Assembly: GCA_903903635.1 (NCBI GenBank) | Contig: CAIUZK010000109.1 | Coordinates: forward strand, 1 to 64,000 | Source: an uncultured Bacteroidota bacterium | GTDB taxonomy: Bacteria; Bacteroidota; Bacteroidia; Chitinophagales; Chitinophagaceae | Direction: 5' to 3' | Length of the DNA stretch: 64,000 nt | Part shown: positions 8,697 to 17,380 of the stretch, in pieces | Layout: every line of letters starts with the position of its first letter | Position numbering within the stretch: position 1 is the stretch's first letter | Notes under the pieces: generated by a model | Told to the model about the DNA's origin: nothing | Databases searched by the model: none | The model's input: the letters and a program-made list of their open reading frames with translations, nothing else | Made by a program: the position numbers and the translations under genes

Positions 8697-10694
8697 CTAT
8701 ACTCCTTTATACGCTACCTGTTTGCCAATAGAAGTCAATCCCAGCAACGCATCGGAGGTGCTGAATATTTTATTCAGGTAGCTCAATTCCGATTCACATC
8801 CTTTTGCTTCTTCTATCAGTTTATCAGCAATAGATACTGCAATGGGAGCCTTTCTTTTAAGGGTCTTAAATATTTTCTCAGCCTCGTCTGCGCCAATACC
8901 TTCTGAAGAAAACGTGTGGCCAAGAATTTGCTCCGTAGTATTATTGATAAAGAACTGCTCAATATTCTTCCACTTACTATTCAGATTGACCGTAGCCTGT
9001 GCTGGTATGGAAACCTTACCTGAGATCATACCAAAAAAATCATCGGTAGAAATCACCTTATCCACAAGGCCCACTTCACAGGCATCTTTAGCGCTCAGCA
9101 TTTTACCGGACAATACAAGATAACGGCCCATTGGCTTACCAGTCCTTCTAGCGCTTCTCTGTGTTCCACCCAGGCCCGGATAAATTCCAATACCTGTTTC
9201 AGGGAAAGCCATTTGCGCCTTTGGCATGGCAAGTACAATATCTGCACATAATGCCAGTTCCAGCCCACCCCCAAGCGCTAATCCATTAATAACAGCCACT
9301 ACCTTCTTCTTCGATTCATCGATCTTCTTAAATACACCCTGCCCATAAGCTGTAAATGTTTCAATATCATTTATCTTATTAGCCTTTATGTTTTTTACGA
9401 AGAATTTAATATCTGCACCGGCCACAAATGCCTTACCTGCGCCGGTAATAAAAATCGTATCAATAGCAGCATCCTGATCAGCCAATGCAAACTGTTCATC
9501 AAGTTGCTTCATTACTTCCTCATTCAGTGCATTCAGGTCCTCGGGCCTGTTCATGGTCAGCACAGCCACATTTCCCTTTTTCTCCAGGTTCACATACTGC
9601 ATTTGCCAGTGTTCCGTTCCAATGGCCAGAGGCAGGTGCATCTGGTATAATCCGGCTATTTTATGCACCAGGAACCAAACTTTCTCAGTACCATAATACT
9701 GCATCAGGTCTATTGGGCCACGACGCCATTTCAAACCAATTTTGGCGCCACGGTTTATGTCGGCTGCTGTACAAACTTTTTCATCCAGCAGTTGAGAACA
9801 AACAAAGAATACCACTCCCAGCATTCGCTCGGTAATTTCCTTTTTCACATCTTCATCCGGATTTACATCCCCTTCCAGGTTCCATTGCTTGCCCGATAAT
9901 GCCTGCTCTTTAAGCTTTTCACTTACCGCATAAAGACTGCCGTAGCGTTCCAGTGTTTTCTCAGCGTGATATGCAACAGGTACTCCTGTGGCATTCATCA
10001 AGGCGAAGGGGCCCATTCCTATGCCAAACAGGTCCATGCATACTGCATCTATGGTGGCAATATTTGCAATGTGCTCATCCAGCAAACGGGCTGATTCATT
10101 CAACCAGGGAACAAAAAACCGGTTTACCACAAAGCCGTAAGAATCCTTGCAAACTATGGCATCTTTACCCGACAGCATAGAAAATGCTTTCACTGATTCT
10201 ACCACATCAGCAGATGTTTTTTCACCCGGAATAATTTCCACCAGCCTGTTCTTTGCAGCATGATAGAAATAATGCAAGCCTACAAATCTTTCAGGTTTAA
10301 CAACCGATTCAGCCAGTTCAGTTACAGAGAACGAAGAAGTATTGGTAGCTAAAATAGTATGTTCATTTACTATAGTACTCAGTGTTTTGAACAGATCACT
10401 TTTTGCATTGAAATCCTCGTATATGGCCTCCACAATAAGGTCGCACTTTTTAAGATCGTTAAGATCATGCGTACCCATGATGTTGGAAAGGTAACCATCT
10501 ACCTGTTCGGCAGTAAATACCTTCTTCTCAACTCCATCCAGCAGCATCTTTGTGATATTATCTATACCCCTCTTTACAAACGACTCTTCTCTGTCTGCCA
10601 GTAATACGATAAAATTCTCCTGGGCAAATTTTTGCGCTATTGCTGCGCCCATTGTACCTGCCCCTACTATCCCAACTGTTTTAATCGTTGTCAC
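8697..10694 (-). CDS. 3-hydroxyacyl-CoA dehydrogenase / enoyl-CoA hydratase fusion
   Basis: The product has 665 residues. The N-terminal half is a 3-hydroxyacyl-CoA dehydrogenase: NAD motif GIVGAGTMG at 8-16, active-site histidine H141 in GLHYFYHAAK (where many relatives have HFFNP), and the C-terminal dehydrogenase domain to about 390. Residues about 370-590 are a crotonase domain with the oxyanion-hole and catalytic glutamates E479 (GGGLELAL) and E499 (FPETGIG), spaced 20 apart as in rat crotonase. The order dehydrogenase-then-hydratase is the reverse of FadB and is known from archaeal and bacterial crotonyl-CoA hydratase/3-hydroxybutyryl-CoA dehydrogenases. As last gene of the operon it can oxidise 3-hydroxypimelyl-CoA and also process crotonyl-CoA after glutaryl-CoA oxidation (inference). 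Confidence 0.85.
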   Translation of the reverse strand: MTTIKTVGIVGAGTMGAAIAQKFAQENFIVLLADREESFVKRGIDNITKMLLDGVEKKVFTAEQVDGYLSNIMGTHDLNDLKKCDLIVEAIYEDFNAKSDLFKTLSTIVNEHTILATNTSSFSVTELAESVVKPERFVGLHYFYHAAKNRLVEIIPGEKTSADVVESVKAFSMLSGKDAIVCKDSYGFVVNRFFVPWLNESARLLDEHIANIATIDAVCMDLFGIGMGPFALMNATGVPVAYHAEKTLERYGSLYAVSEKLKEQALSGKQWNLEGDVNPDEDVKKEITERMLGVVFFVCSQLLDEKVCTAADINRGAKIGLKWRRGPIDLMQYYGTEKVWFLVHKIAGLYQMHLPLAIGTEHWQMQYVNLEKKGNVAVLTMNRPEDLNALNEEVMKQLDEQFALADQDAAIDTIFITGAGKAFVAGADIKFFVKNIKANKINDIETFTAYGQGVFKKIDESKKKVVAVINGLALGGGLELALCADIVLAMPKAQMAFPETGIGIYPGLGGTQRSARRTGKPMGRYLVLSGKMLSAKDACEVGLVDKVISTDDFFGMISGKVSIPAQATVNLNSKWKNIEQFFINNTTEQILGHTFSSEGIGADEAEKIFKTLKRKAPIAVSIADKLIEEAKGCESELSYLNKIFSTSDALLGLTSIGKQVAYKGV

Positions 10695-10725
10695 CTGAAT
10701 TTGATTTAATATTTATCCAAATAAA

Positions 10726-11499
10726 TTAATTATTGCGCCATACCGGCTTTCTCTTCTCCAAAAAGGAATTGATCCCTTCATTGGCATCAAAAGTATTCAT
10801 CAGCTCATTCACATACATATTTTCAAGTACAGGCAGGTATTCCGATAAAACCTTATTGAACTTTACTCTTGATGCTTTTACGGCAAACCTTAAGCTGGAT
10901 GCACTTTTAGGAATAATCTGATGTTCAATCCATTTGTTCACACCCGATTCAAGCTCAATAGTATCGGCAAAAACCTCGTTGATGAGCCCAAATGCTTTCC
11001 CTTCATCTGCCGAGAAAGTCAAACCGGTAATGATGAGTTCTTCCGCTTTTGCCAAACCTATCTTCTCCGATAAAATCAAAGATGCAGGTGGAGGGAACAC
11101 GCCCAAAATAATTTCAGGCTGACTGAACTTCGCACCTTTCTCGGCAAAAAGAAAATTACACATAATGGCTAGTTCCATACCACCACCCAGGCATTGACCT
11201 GATATTTTAGCCAATGTAGGTATGGCAAGGTCTTTCAACTTAATAAAAAGCTGATGGAATGAATGGATCATTCCCGCTGCTTGTGCCTTTTGATGCTCTT
11301 CCACACTTGCCCCGAATGAAAAGTGCTTTCCGGCACCTTCAAATGTGATCAGTTTCAACTCATGCATGGCACTGAAGGTGTCCAAAGCGGCCATCAGTTC
11401 GGCCATCATGCCGCTATCTATCACATTCCCTTTGCTGTTATCCATGATAACCTGGGCAATAGCGCCGCCATGCGAAAAATTGATCTTTATTTTTTCCAT
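10726..11499 (-). CDS. dch: Cyclohexa-1,5-diene-1-carbonyl-CoA hydratase
   Basis: The product has 257 residues and is a crotonase-fold protein with the signatures of Dch: HFSFGASVEEH around residue 60, GQCLGGGMELA around 105, and SQPEIILGVFPPPASL around 130. It adds water to the diene made by benzoyl-CoA reductase, giving 6-hydroxycyclohex-1-ene-1-carbonyl-CoA. The gene follows oah with a 3-base gap and precedes the dehydrogenase/hydratase fusion by 31 bases, so it is in the same transcript. The combination with had and oah makes the specific call more secure than the fold alone. A general enoyl-CoA hydratase would be the alternative. Confidence 0.85.
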   Translation of the reverse strand: MEKIKINFSHGGAIAQVIMDNSKGNVIDSGMMAELMAALDTFSAMHELKLITFEGAGKHFSFGASVEEHQKAQAAGMIHSFHQLFIKLKDLAIPTLAKISGQCLGGGMELAIMCNFLFAEKGAKFSQPEIILGVFPPPASLILSEKIGLAKAEELIITGLTFSADEGKAFGLINEVFADTIELESGVNKWIEHQIIPKSASSLRFAVKASRVKFNKVLSEYLPVLENMYVNELMNTFDANEGINSFLEKRKPVWRNN

Positions 11500-11502
11500 A
11501 AT

Positions 11503-12603
11503 CTAAACTGTTTGTTTTTGATATTGAGGAGAAATGGTATGGTGTAACTCTTCATTCCACTCATGTCCTTCTGCCAGCAATTGCCTCAGGAGCACAAAAT
11601 CAACTTCCCTGTTTTCTTTTGGTCCATCGTTAAATGCCTTGAAACCTGCTTTTGCTTCAGACATCATATTCAAAGCAAGCCATTCCCTGCTGCCTTCCTT
11701 GTTCTTATCCCAATGCTCCAGCTTGAATTTACGAACCTCAGAAATTGTCTTATTCATACAATTAGGGAAGGTGTGCAGTATTTTGGCTATAAGGCTATTT
11801 ACGGCTTTATCAAGCATAGCTAAATCAACTTCTGCCTTAGCAACAATTTCTTTTGCCTTAGCCAGTTCTTCTCCTGTTTTGGCAGTACCAAAAACTATAC
11901 GGCCATACTCATCAGTCACCCTTTCAGTTACAACCATTGGGTTGGCAATGAACTTACCATCTAGCTTAAGCACTGGTGCAATATCTGTAAGCACTCCAAA
12001 ATAATATGCCTGGTGAGCCGACCATGGCTCGCAAAGAGTAAGTGAATACATGGCTCTCTCAACACCTACGAATAATGGTAAAAAGTCGGTTGCGCCTCCG
12101 ATAGGAGCACTACCATGTTTAGGACCTGCCTGACCCAGGCGGGCCATATCGCTGGCTATACTGAAATCGCAAGCCATACCTATCTCCTGGCCACCACCTA
12201 CACGCATACCATTGATACGGCATATCACCGGTTTTTCGCACATAAGGATAGCAGAAACCATATCATTGAACAGGCGCATATACTGAGAATACTCCTGCGG
12301 ATTGCCTGAATAATATTCGGCATATTCCTTGGTATTGCCACCTGTACAGAATGCTTTATCACCTACTGCGGTAAGCACAACTGCCACCACACTCCGGTCG
12401 TTGGATGCAGTGCGGAAGGCCATAATAATCTCCTTAATAGCAGCAGTAGTATACGAGTTGAATTGCTTTGGGTTATTCAGAATGATCCAGGCATTAAATA
12501 GCCCGTTTTTTGCGCTTCCGTCTCTATCAAGACAAGGCCTCTTTTCAAATAATATTTCTTTAAATTCTATCGTTACGAGGTCATGATTTTTTAAGTTGCT
12601 CAT
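11503..12603 (-). CDS. oah: 6-oxocyclohex-1-ene-1-carbonyl-CoA hydrolase (ring opening)
   Basis: The product has 366 residues, longer than ordinary crotonases and the size of Oah/BamA. It carries the family's characteristic stretches CTGGNTKEYAEYYSGNP, GMRVGGGQEIGMACDFSIA and GPKHGSAPIGGATDFLP, and a long C-terminal helical part. The enzyme adds water to the conjugated ring ketone and hydrolyses the ring C-C bond, giving 3-hydroxypimelyl-CoA. It is widely used as a marker for anaerobic aromatic degradation because it is common to class I and class II benzoyl-CoA pathways. It sits between had (9-base gap) and dch (3-base gap). I see no missing segment. Confidence 0.92.
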   Translation of the reverse strand: MSNLKNHDLVTIEFKEILFEKRPCLDRDGSAKNGLFNAWIILNNPKQFNSYTTAAIKEIIMAFRTASNDRSVVAVVLTAVGDKAFCTGGNTKEYAEYYSGNPQEYSQYMRLFNDMVSAILMCEKPVICRINGMRVGGGQEIGMACDFSIASDMARLGQAGPKHGSAPIGGATDFLPLFVGVERAMYSLTLCEPWSAHQAYYFGVLTDIAPVLKLDGKFIANPMVVTERVTDEYGRIVFGTAKTGEELAKAKEIVAKAEVDLAMLDKAVNSLIAKILHTFPNCMNKTISEVRKFKLEHWDKNKEGSREWLALNMMSEAKAGFKAFNDGPKENREVDFVLLRQLLAEGHEWNEELHHTISPQYQKQTV

Positions 12604-12612
12604 ATATTTCGT

Positions 12613-13680
12613 TTAATTGTTAAAATCTGGTACAAGCACTGAGCGCTTCACATATTTATGCTCCAGTGTATTTTTGAAAACTTCATTGATCTGCGACATC
12701 GGGAAGGTCTGCACAAACTCATCAATATGTAGCTGGTCATTAGCCACCAATTGCACTACCTCCGGATACAACTCCGGTTTACAACCCCATGTACCGATTA
12801 GTTTGGCATCAAATGCCATCAGGTTGCTCAAACGCACCTCAACCTTATCCATTGTAAAACCTACAACTGATAGTGTAGAAGCAAACGTAATCAGGTTAAA
12901 AGCCACCTCCTGTCCTGCCTTGGTTCCCGACATTTCAAATATCTTCCAGCAGAACGGAGAAGCTTTCAGCTCTTTTACAATACCCTTTACTGCATCTTTT
13001 ATTTCTTTAACTCCGAGACCCTTAATGTTGAGAATAGCATCTATACCATTCTCTTTAGCAAGATTCAGTTTCTCATCATTTACATCCAGTGCAATTACTT
13101 TTGCCCCGGCTATTTTGGCAAGCTGGGCACCATACTGACCTACCCCGCCTACACCTATTACAATGGCCAGATCGCCAGCTTCAATTTCAGCTTTCTTTAT
13201 TACCTGGTAAGGGGTAGAAACCGCATCAGCTATAATCGATAACTGCTCAAGGCTGTATTTCTTCAAAACCTTATCAGGCACAGGGCACAAAAATTTTGCC
13301 GGTACTATGATATGCGATGCAAAACCACCATCAAAATCATTACCCGGCATCAACTGGCTACGGCATATATTGCTGCGGCCTTTTCTGCATAGTTCACATT
13401 CGCCACAAGGCAATACAGCCGGAATAATTACATTTTTATTTAACCACTCATCAGGTCCGTTAACTACCCTGCCACTTATCTCGTGGCCCAGGGTTAATGG
13501 TAATGCATGCTTGGTTTGCACTCCATGATGCCAGAAGCTGATATCAGTATGGCAGACACCACAGCCTGCCACTTTAACCAATGCTTCGCCATCTTTCAGT
13601 ACCGGAACCGGTTGTTCAACAAGAGTAAACTCTTTATTCAACTCAGTCATTTGCCATTTATAAATTTTCTGATCGGCCAT
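12613..13680 (-). CDS. had: 6-hydroxycyclohex-1-ene-1-carbonyl-CoA dehydrogenase
   Basis: The product has 355 residues and is a zinc-dependent medium-chain dehydrogenase. It shows the catalytic zinc motif GVCHTD, GHEISG, the structural zinc cluster CGECELCRKGRSNIC, and the NAD fold VIGVGGVGQYGAQLA. The stretches HHGVQTKHALPLTLGHE and RSQLMPGNDFDGGFASH match the Had proteins of Thauera-type benzoyl-CoA pathways rather than general alcohol dehydrogenases. It oxidises 6-hydroxycyclohex-1-ene-1-carbonyl-CoA with NAD+ to the 6-oxo compound used by Oah. It lies directly after the thiolase gene (2-base gap) and before oah, in a gene order that follows the pathway. Confidence 0.9.
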   Translation of the reverse strand: MADQKIYKWQMTELNKEFTLVEQPVPVLKDGEALVKVAGCGVCHTDISFWHHGVQTKHALPLTLGHEISGRVVNGPDEWLNKNVIIPAVLPCGECELCRKGRSNICRSQLMPGNDFDGGFASHIIVPAKFLCPVPDKVLKKYSLEQLSIIADAVSTPYQVIKKAEIEAGDLAIVIGVGGVGQYGAQLAKIAGAKVIALDVNDEKLNLAKENGIDAILNIKGLGVKEIKDAVKGIVKELKASPFCWKIFEMSGTKAGQEVAFNLITFASTLSVVGFTMDKVEVRLSNLMAFDAKLIGTWGCKPELYPEVVQLVANDQLHIDEFVQTFPMSQINEVFKNTLEHKYVKRSVLVPDFNN

Positions 13681-13682
13681 TT

Positions 13683-14942
13683 TTATAAATTTATGTTCTC
13701 AAATAATATTGCATTTCCCTGTCCGCCACCTATACAGGCAGAAGCTATACCGTACCTTACTTTCCGGATGTTCATTTCTCTGGATAAGGTAAGCGATAAC
13801 CTGAGACCACTGGCTGCTAATGGATGACCATAAGCAATAGCGCCACCGTTCACATTACATATGTTCCTGTCCAGCCCAAGTTCACGCTCGCAACCAATAA
13901 ACTGGGCTGCAAATGCTTCATTGATCTCAAACAGTCCAATGTCACTTATGTTCAGGCCGGTCATTTCCAGCAACAGCCTGATAGCAGGTACAGGGCCTAA
14001 ACCCATTACCTTGGGATCAACAGCACTGGTTGCAGAAGCAACCACCCTGCTAAGTGACTTCAGATTATTCTTTGCCAGGTAGGCCTTATTGGCAATTACA
14101 GCAGAAGCCGCGCCATCTACCATTCCACTTGAATTGGCAGCCGTTTGCACACCTTCTTTATCAAACACCGTTGGCAATTTTGCCATCACATCCAATGTAG
14201 AAGAACGGATATTTTCATCTGCAACAAAATCAACCATTTTCTTGGGCAGGGAAACTTTTCTGGGCTTACAACCATCTGCTTCAAAAACCATACTGTTCAT
14301 GGCTACGATCTCATCCTTCAGATAGCCTCTTTCTGTAGCTGCAATGGCCCTGTCAACCGATAGCTTACCAAATACATCTGCCTCCTGCCTGGTGATTCCA
14401 TGTTTTTTGGCCACATTCTCAGCAGTGCAGCCCATAGGCACAGCGGCAGTATCATTCAACGCTTCCCATAAAAAGTCTTTGAACTCAACACGACCCAGGG
14501 CATAACCCATACGGTTGCCATAACTTACTGTTGGCGCCAGCGACATACTTTCTGCGCCACCGCAAAGTGTAACATCAGCCTTGCCCAGGGTGATCTGATC
14601 AGCGCCGGCGGTGATAGTCTCGAATCCTGAACCACAGATCCTTTGCAACATTACTGCTGGAACGCCTTCAGGAACGCCTGAATAAAGACCTACATGCCGT
14701 GGGTAAAAATAAGAGTCATAAGAGCACTGCCCTATATTAGCCATCATTACCTGGTCAATATCCTTGGGCGAGATGCCGGACTTTTCCATAGCCGCCCTGC
14801 TGGAATAAATAGCAAGATCGGTAGGTGATATATTGGCCAATGTACCGCACAATTTACCAAACGGTGTTCTGGCTCCGTTCACCAGGTAGATATCATCGTA
14901 CATTATTCCAATGCCTTTTTCTTTATTATGGTATGCTTTCAT
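13683..14942 (-). CDS. Acyl-CoA thiolase (acetyl-CoA C-acyltransferase)
   Basis: The product has 419 residues. It carries the active-site cysteine motif LQRICGSGFET, GGAESMS, the histidine motif GGAIAYGHPLAASG and the second cysteine ASACIGGGQG of thiolases. In this operon it would cleave 3-oxopimelyl-CoA to glutaryl-CoA and acetyl-CoA, and possibly acetoacetyl-CoA to two acetyl-CoA. Start ATG 14942 lies 9 bases after the upstream stop; an internal ATG at 14903 would give the more usual thiolase N-terminus (MYDDIYLVNGARTPFG), so the first 13 residues may not be translated. Chain-length preference cannot be read from sequence. Confidence 0.88.
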   Translation of the reverse strand: MKAYHNKEKGIGIMYDDIYLVNGARTPFGKLCGTLANISPTDLAIYSSRAAMEKSGISPKDIDQVMMANIGQCSYDSYFYPRHVGLYSGVPEGVPAVMLQRICGSGFETITAGADQITLGKADVTLCGGAESMSLAPTVSYGNRMGYALGRVEFKDFLWEALNDTAAVPMGCTAENVAKKHGITRQEADVFGKLSVDRAIAATERGYLKDEIVAMNSMVFEADGCKPRKVSLPKKMVDFVADENIRSSTLDVMAKLPTVFDKEGVQTAANSSGMVDGAASAVIANKAYLAKNNLKSLSRVVASATSAVDPKVMGLGPVPAIRLLLEMTGLNISDIGLFEINEAFAAQFIGCERELGLDRNICNVNGGAIAYGHPLAASGLRLSLTLSREMNIRKVRYGIASACIGGGQGNAILFENINL

Positions 14943-14951
14943 ATAAATTGA

Positions 14952-16802
14952 TTATTGAACTTTAGATAATTCTTTTGCATCAGCCTGTTCTGCAGCAGGC
15001 TCAACATAACTTTGTTTAGCAATAATTGCTGCCCCGTAAGAAACTGTGTACTGAGGATGGTCCACAGTCATGATCTCCTTGCCAAATTTCTGTGTAAGAA
15101 TATTACTCAGGTACGGATGATAGGCAATAACACCACCTATAATATAAATAGGCAGCCCCGGCACCATTTTCATTTTGGCCACTTTATTTGCTATGGATAT
15201 ATAAATACCACGCGCAATATCCTGAACAGGCATTCCATCGAATACCCAGTTCATAATTTCCGTTTTAGCAAATACTGTACAGAAACTATTCAGCTCCTTA
15301 TCATATTCTGAGTGAGAGGCCAGTGTGCTCATATCGGTATCGTTGATCCCCGCCCTTTCAGATATTTCAGAAAGGAAAGCGCCGGTACCTGCAGCACACT
15401 TATCATTCATATAAAAATTAGAAACGTGATTTTCTACATCGCACTGAACGATCTTGATATCCTCACCTCCAATGTCTATTATATTTTTTGGCCCGCTGAA
15501 AAACCGGGATGCTCCTGCGGCGCCGCAGTTGATCTCGGTCTTGATGATGTCGGAATCAGTAAAATGTTTACGACCATAACCTGTGGCACAACTGTATTTA
15601 ATATTAAACACACCATGAATGGCCTGAAGCACATTCTTCATTGCCTGGCGATCTTTATTCAATGTCTGAAGAAGATATCTGAATACAGTTGTCCCCTGAT
15701 CATCTGTTACAGTAAACTTAGTATAAGCAGAACCAAGGTCTATACCCAGAAAACAGTTCATGCCTTTATAAAACAAAGATGAACGATCCTTCTCTACCAG
15801 ACCTTTATTTATGATCTTTTTATTTACTTCTCCCGTCACCCCGGGCATCCTGGAAAGCACATTTTTATTGGTCATGGCTTTTACCATATTGGTAAAAGAC
15901 AGGTTCAAAGAAGTCTTTACATAATGCTTCTTGCCATACTCAACAATCTTCCCGTTGAAATAATCAATCTCAGTCTGCCTGTTATTGATAATATCAACAG
16001 CAAGCGACGGAAAGTGGTCACCTCCGTTTTTAAGATACCGCATACACTTTCTTACGAAATCATCCGGGAATCTGATCTTCTCCTTTTCAGCCACATCAAT
16101 ACCCTCATTGATGATCTGCTCAATAAGTTCGCAGGTATCAGCATCTGCAATAGCCTCAGCCATGGTCAGCCGACCAACGCCGCACAATGCGCTAAGAGAT
16201 GCATTCAGAATTGTTTTTTCCCATGAGCGTTTTACCAACTCAAATGAGTCGATATTCTGTGTTTTAAAATCTACACTATTCAGAATATCTGCAAATTGCT
16301 TAGCTTGCTCTCCTCTTCTGTCATCTACAGGGCCAATATAATTTGGCGGTGTAAAAAAGGACACCCTGATGTTATTGGGCGAAACAGTATTTCCCGCATA
16401 ATTGATGATCATGCGCATGGTACGCAACTCTCCAAAACCAGGAATCAGTAATTCTTCAACATCTATCCCGTTTTGTGCCGCAATAACAGAAAGCTTTTCC
16501 GACTTCAGTACTTCTGCTTCTCTTACTGCGCCGGGAGTATGGTACGACTTAAGGGCAAATACCAGAAAATCAAGATCCATCGGAGCCATTTCCTCAACTT
16601 TGCTATAAACCCTTTCAAATTTGGTTACCGATTGGAAAACGTGCTGGAGTATGATTCCCTCTTCCCTGATTTTCTTAAGTTTAAATTCATCCTTATCGCA
16701 GATGGCTACATCACATCCTGCCTCAACCAGTTTCACCGCAAGGATCATTCCCACAGGACCTAATCCAATGATGCCAACTTTTATTTTTTTTACTTCGCTC
16801 AT
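14952..16802 (-). CDS. Fusion: ketopantoate-reductase-like dehydrogenase + radical dehydratase/reductase activator
   Basis: This is one 616-residue frame with two unrelated enzymes. Residues 1-310 are a PanE/ApbA-type dehydrogenase: NAD(P) motif GIIGLGPVG, catalytic lysine K196 in SWEKTILN with N200, and HFPSLAVDI...QTEID with E278 in place of the PanE substrate glutamate. Residues 350-597 are an ASKHA ATPase of the BcrAD/BadFG/HgdC group: phosphate-1 GIDLGSAYTK, DIGGED (443-448), cluster cysteines C469 (KCAAGTG) and C508 (SFCTVFAKTE), and the adenosine motif YIIGG. Both catalytic sets look intact. The ATPase should accept low-potential electrons and pass them with ATP hydrolysis to a dehydratase-type partner; the other half should interconvert a 2-oxo and a 2-hydroxy compound with NAD(P)H. 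I know of no described protein with this architecture. It lies 71 bases after the 16874 gene and 9 bases before the thiolase. Confidence 0.85.
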   Translation of the reverse strand: MSEVKKIKVGIIGLGPVGMILAVKLVEAGCDVAICDKDEFKLKKIREEGIILQHVFQSVTKFERVYSKVEEMAPMDLDFLVFALKSYHTPGAVREAEVLKSEKLSVIAAQNGIDVEELLIPGFGELRTMRMIINYAGNTVSPNNIRVSFFTPPNYIGPVDDRRGEQAKQFADILNSVDFKTQNIDSFELVKRSWEKTILNASLSALCGVGRLTMAEAIADADTCELIEQIINEGIDVAEKEKIRFPDDFVRKCMRYLKNGGDHFPSLAVDIINNRQTEIDYFNGKIVEYGKKHYVKTSLNLSFTNMVKAMTNKNVLSRMPGVTGEVNKKIINKGLVEKDRSSLFYKGMNCFLGIDLGSAYTKFTVTDDQGTTVFRYLLQTLNKDRQAMKNVLQAIHGVFNIKYSCATGYGRKHFTDSDIIKTEINCGAAGASRFFSGPKNIIDIGGEDIKIVQCDVENHVSNFYMNDKCAAGTGAFLSEISERAGINDTDMSTLASHSEYDKELNSFCTVFAKTEIMNWVFDGMPVQDIARGIYISIANKVAKMKMVPGLPIYIIGGVIAYHPYLSNILTQKFGKEIMTVDHPQYTVSYGAAIIAKQSYVEPAAEQADAKELSKVQ

Positions 16803-16873
16803 CTAAAATAATATATAAGGTTCCAAATGCGATCAGAGAACCGGATGTCTTTCAACACCTGCCTCCCAAAATC

Positions 16874-17356
16874 TCAACTAAGCTTCATATTAAACACCTC
16901 TTCATTTACCGGCAATTTATCCCCGAATAAATTCTTAAGATGATTATTATACCTGGCAATAACATTATTCTTATTCACCTCTGCCCCCGGATCAATCATG
17001 CCGGCTTCTGCCAATAAATCTGCATTGACGATCACAGCGGAATCAATTTTCTCACTTCCCGGCAGCAACTTCATATTTATAGAATGCATACAGCCAGAAA
17101 GGCATTTACCCAGCTCCTTCAGATTCCTTGGACAAAAGCAACCTTCTTCAGGCGACTTTTCATAATCCGGATTAGTAAACAATGATCGGTTCGGAAAGAT
17201 CATGGCTACCAGTGTTTTACCATCTTTAAGAGCCAGAACAACATAGTGTACATAATGACAGATTCGTTTAATTTCCTTTTCCAATAACTCAGTATCAACC
17301 GAATGCCCGTTCGGCAAGGTCAATTTACTTTCGTCAATAGCAGTAAAATTGTTCAT
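16874..17356 (-). CDS. Free-standing C-terminal domain of an acyl-adenylate-forming ligase, cysteine-rich
   Basis: The product has 160 residues. Residues about 11-56 (LTLPNGHSVDTELLEKEI, then YVVLALKDGKTLVAMIFPN) and 118-146 (ending NNVIARYNNHLKNLFG) resemble the C-terminal domain of AMP-forming acyl-CoA synthetases of the long-chain type. The large N-terminal adenylation domain is absent, and no stop-interrupted remnant of it is visible upstream. Between the two parts lies an insert with C73, C75, C85 and C89 (C-x-C-x9-C-x3-C), plus C33, which could bind zinc or an iron-sulphur cluster. It sits in the operon between the HgdB-like gene (24-base gap) and the fusion gene (71-base gap). The assignment rests on pattern similarity only, and the function is unknown. 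Confidence 0.6.
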   Translation of the reverse strand: MNNFTAIDESKLTLPNGHSVDTELLEKEIKRICHYVHYVVLALKDGKTLVAMIFPNRSLFTNPDYEKSPEEGCFCPRNLKELGKCLSGCMHSINMKLLPGSEKIDSAVIVNADLLAEAGMIDPGAEVNKNNVIARYNNHLKNLFGDKLPVNEEVFNMKLS

Positions 17357-17380
17357 AAACTGAATTTACGCATCGTTCTG

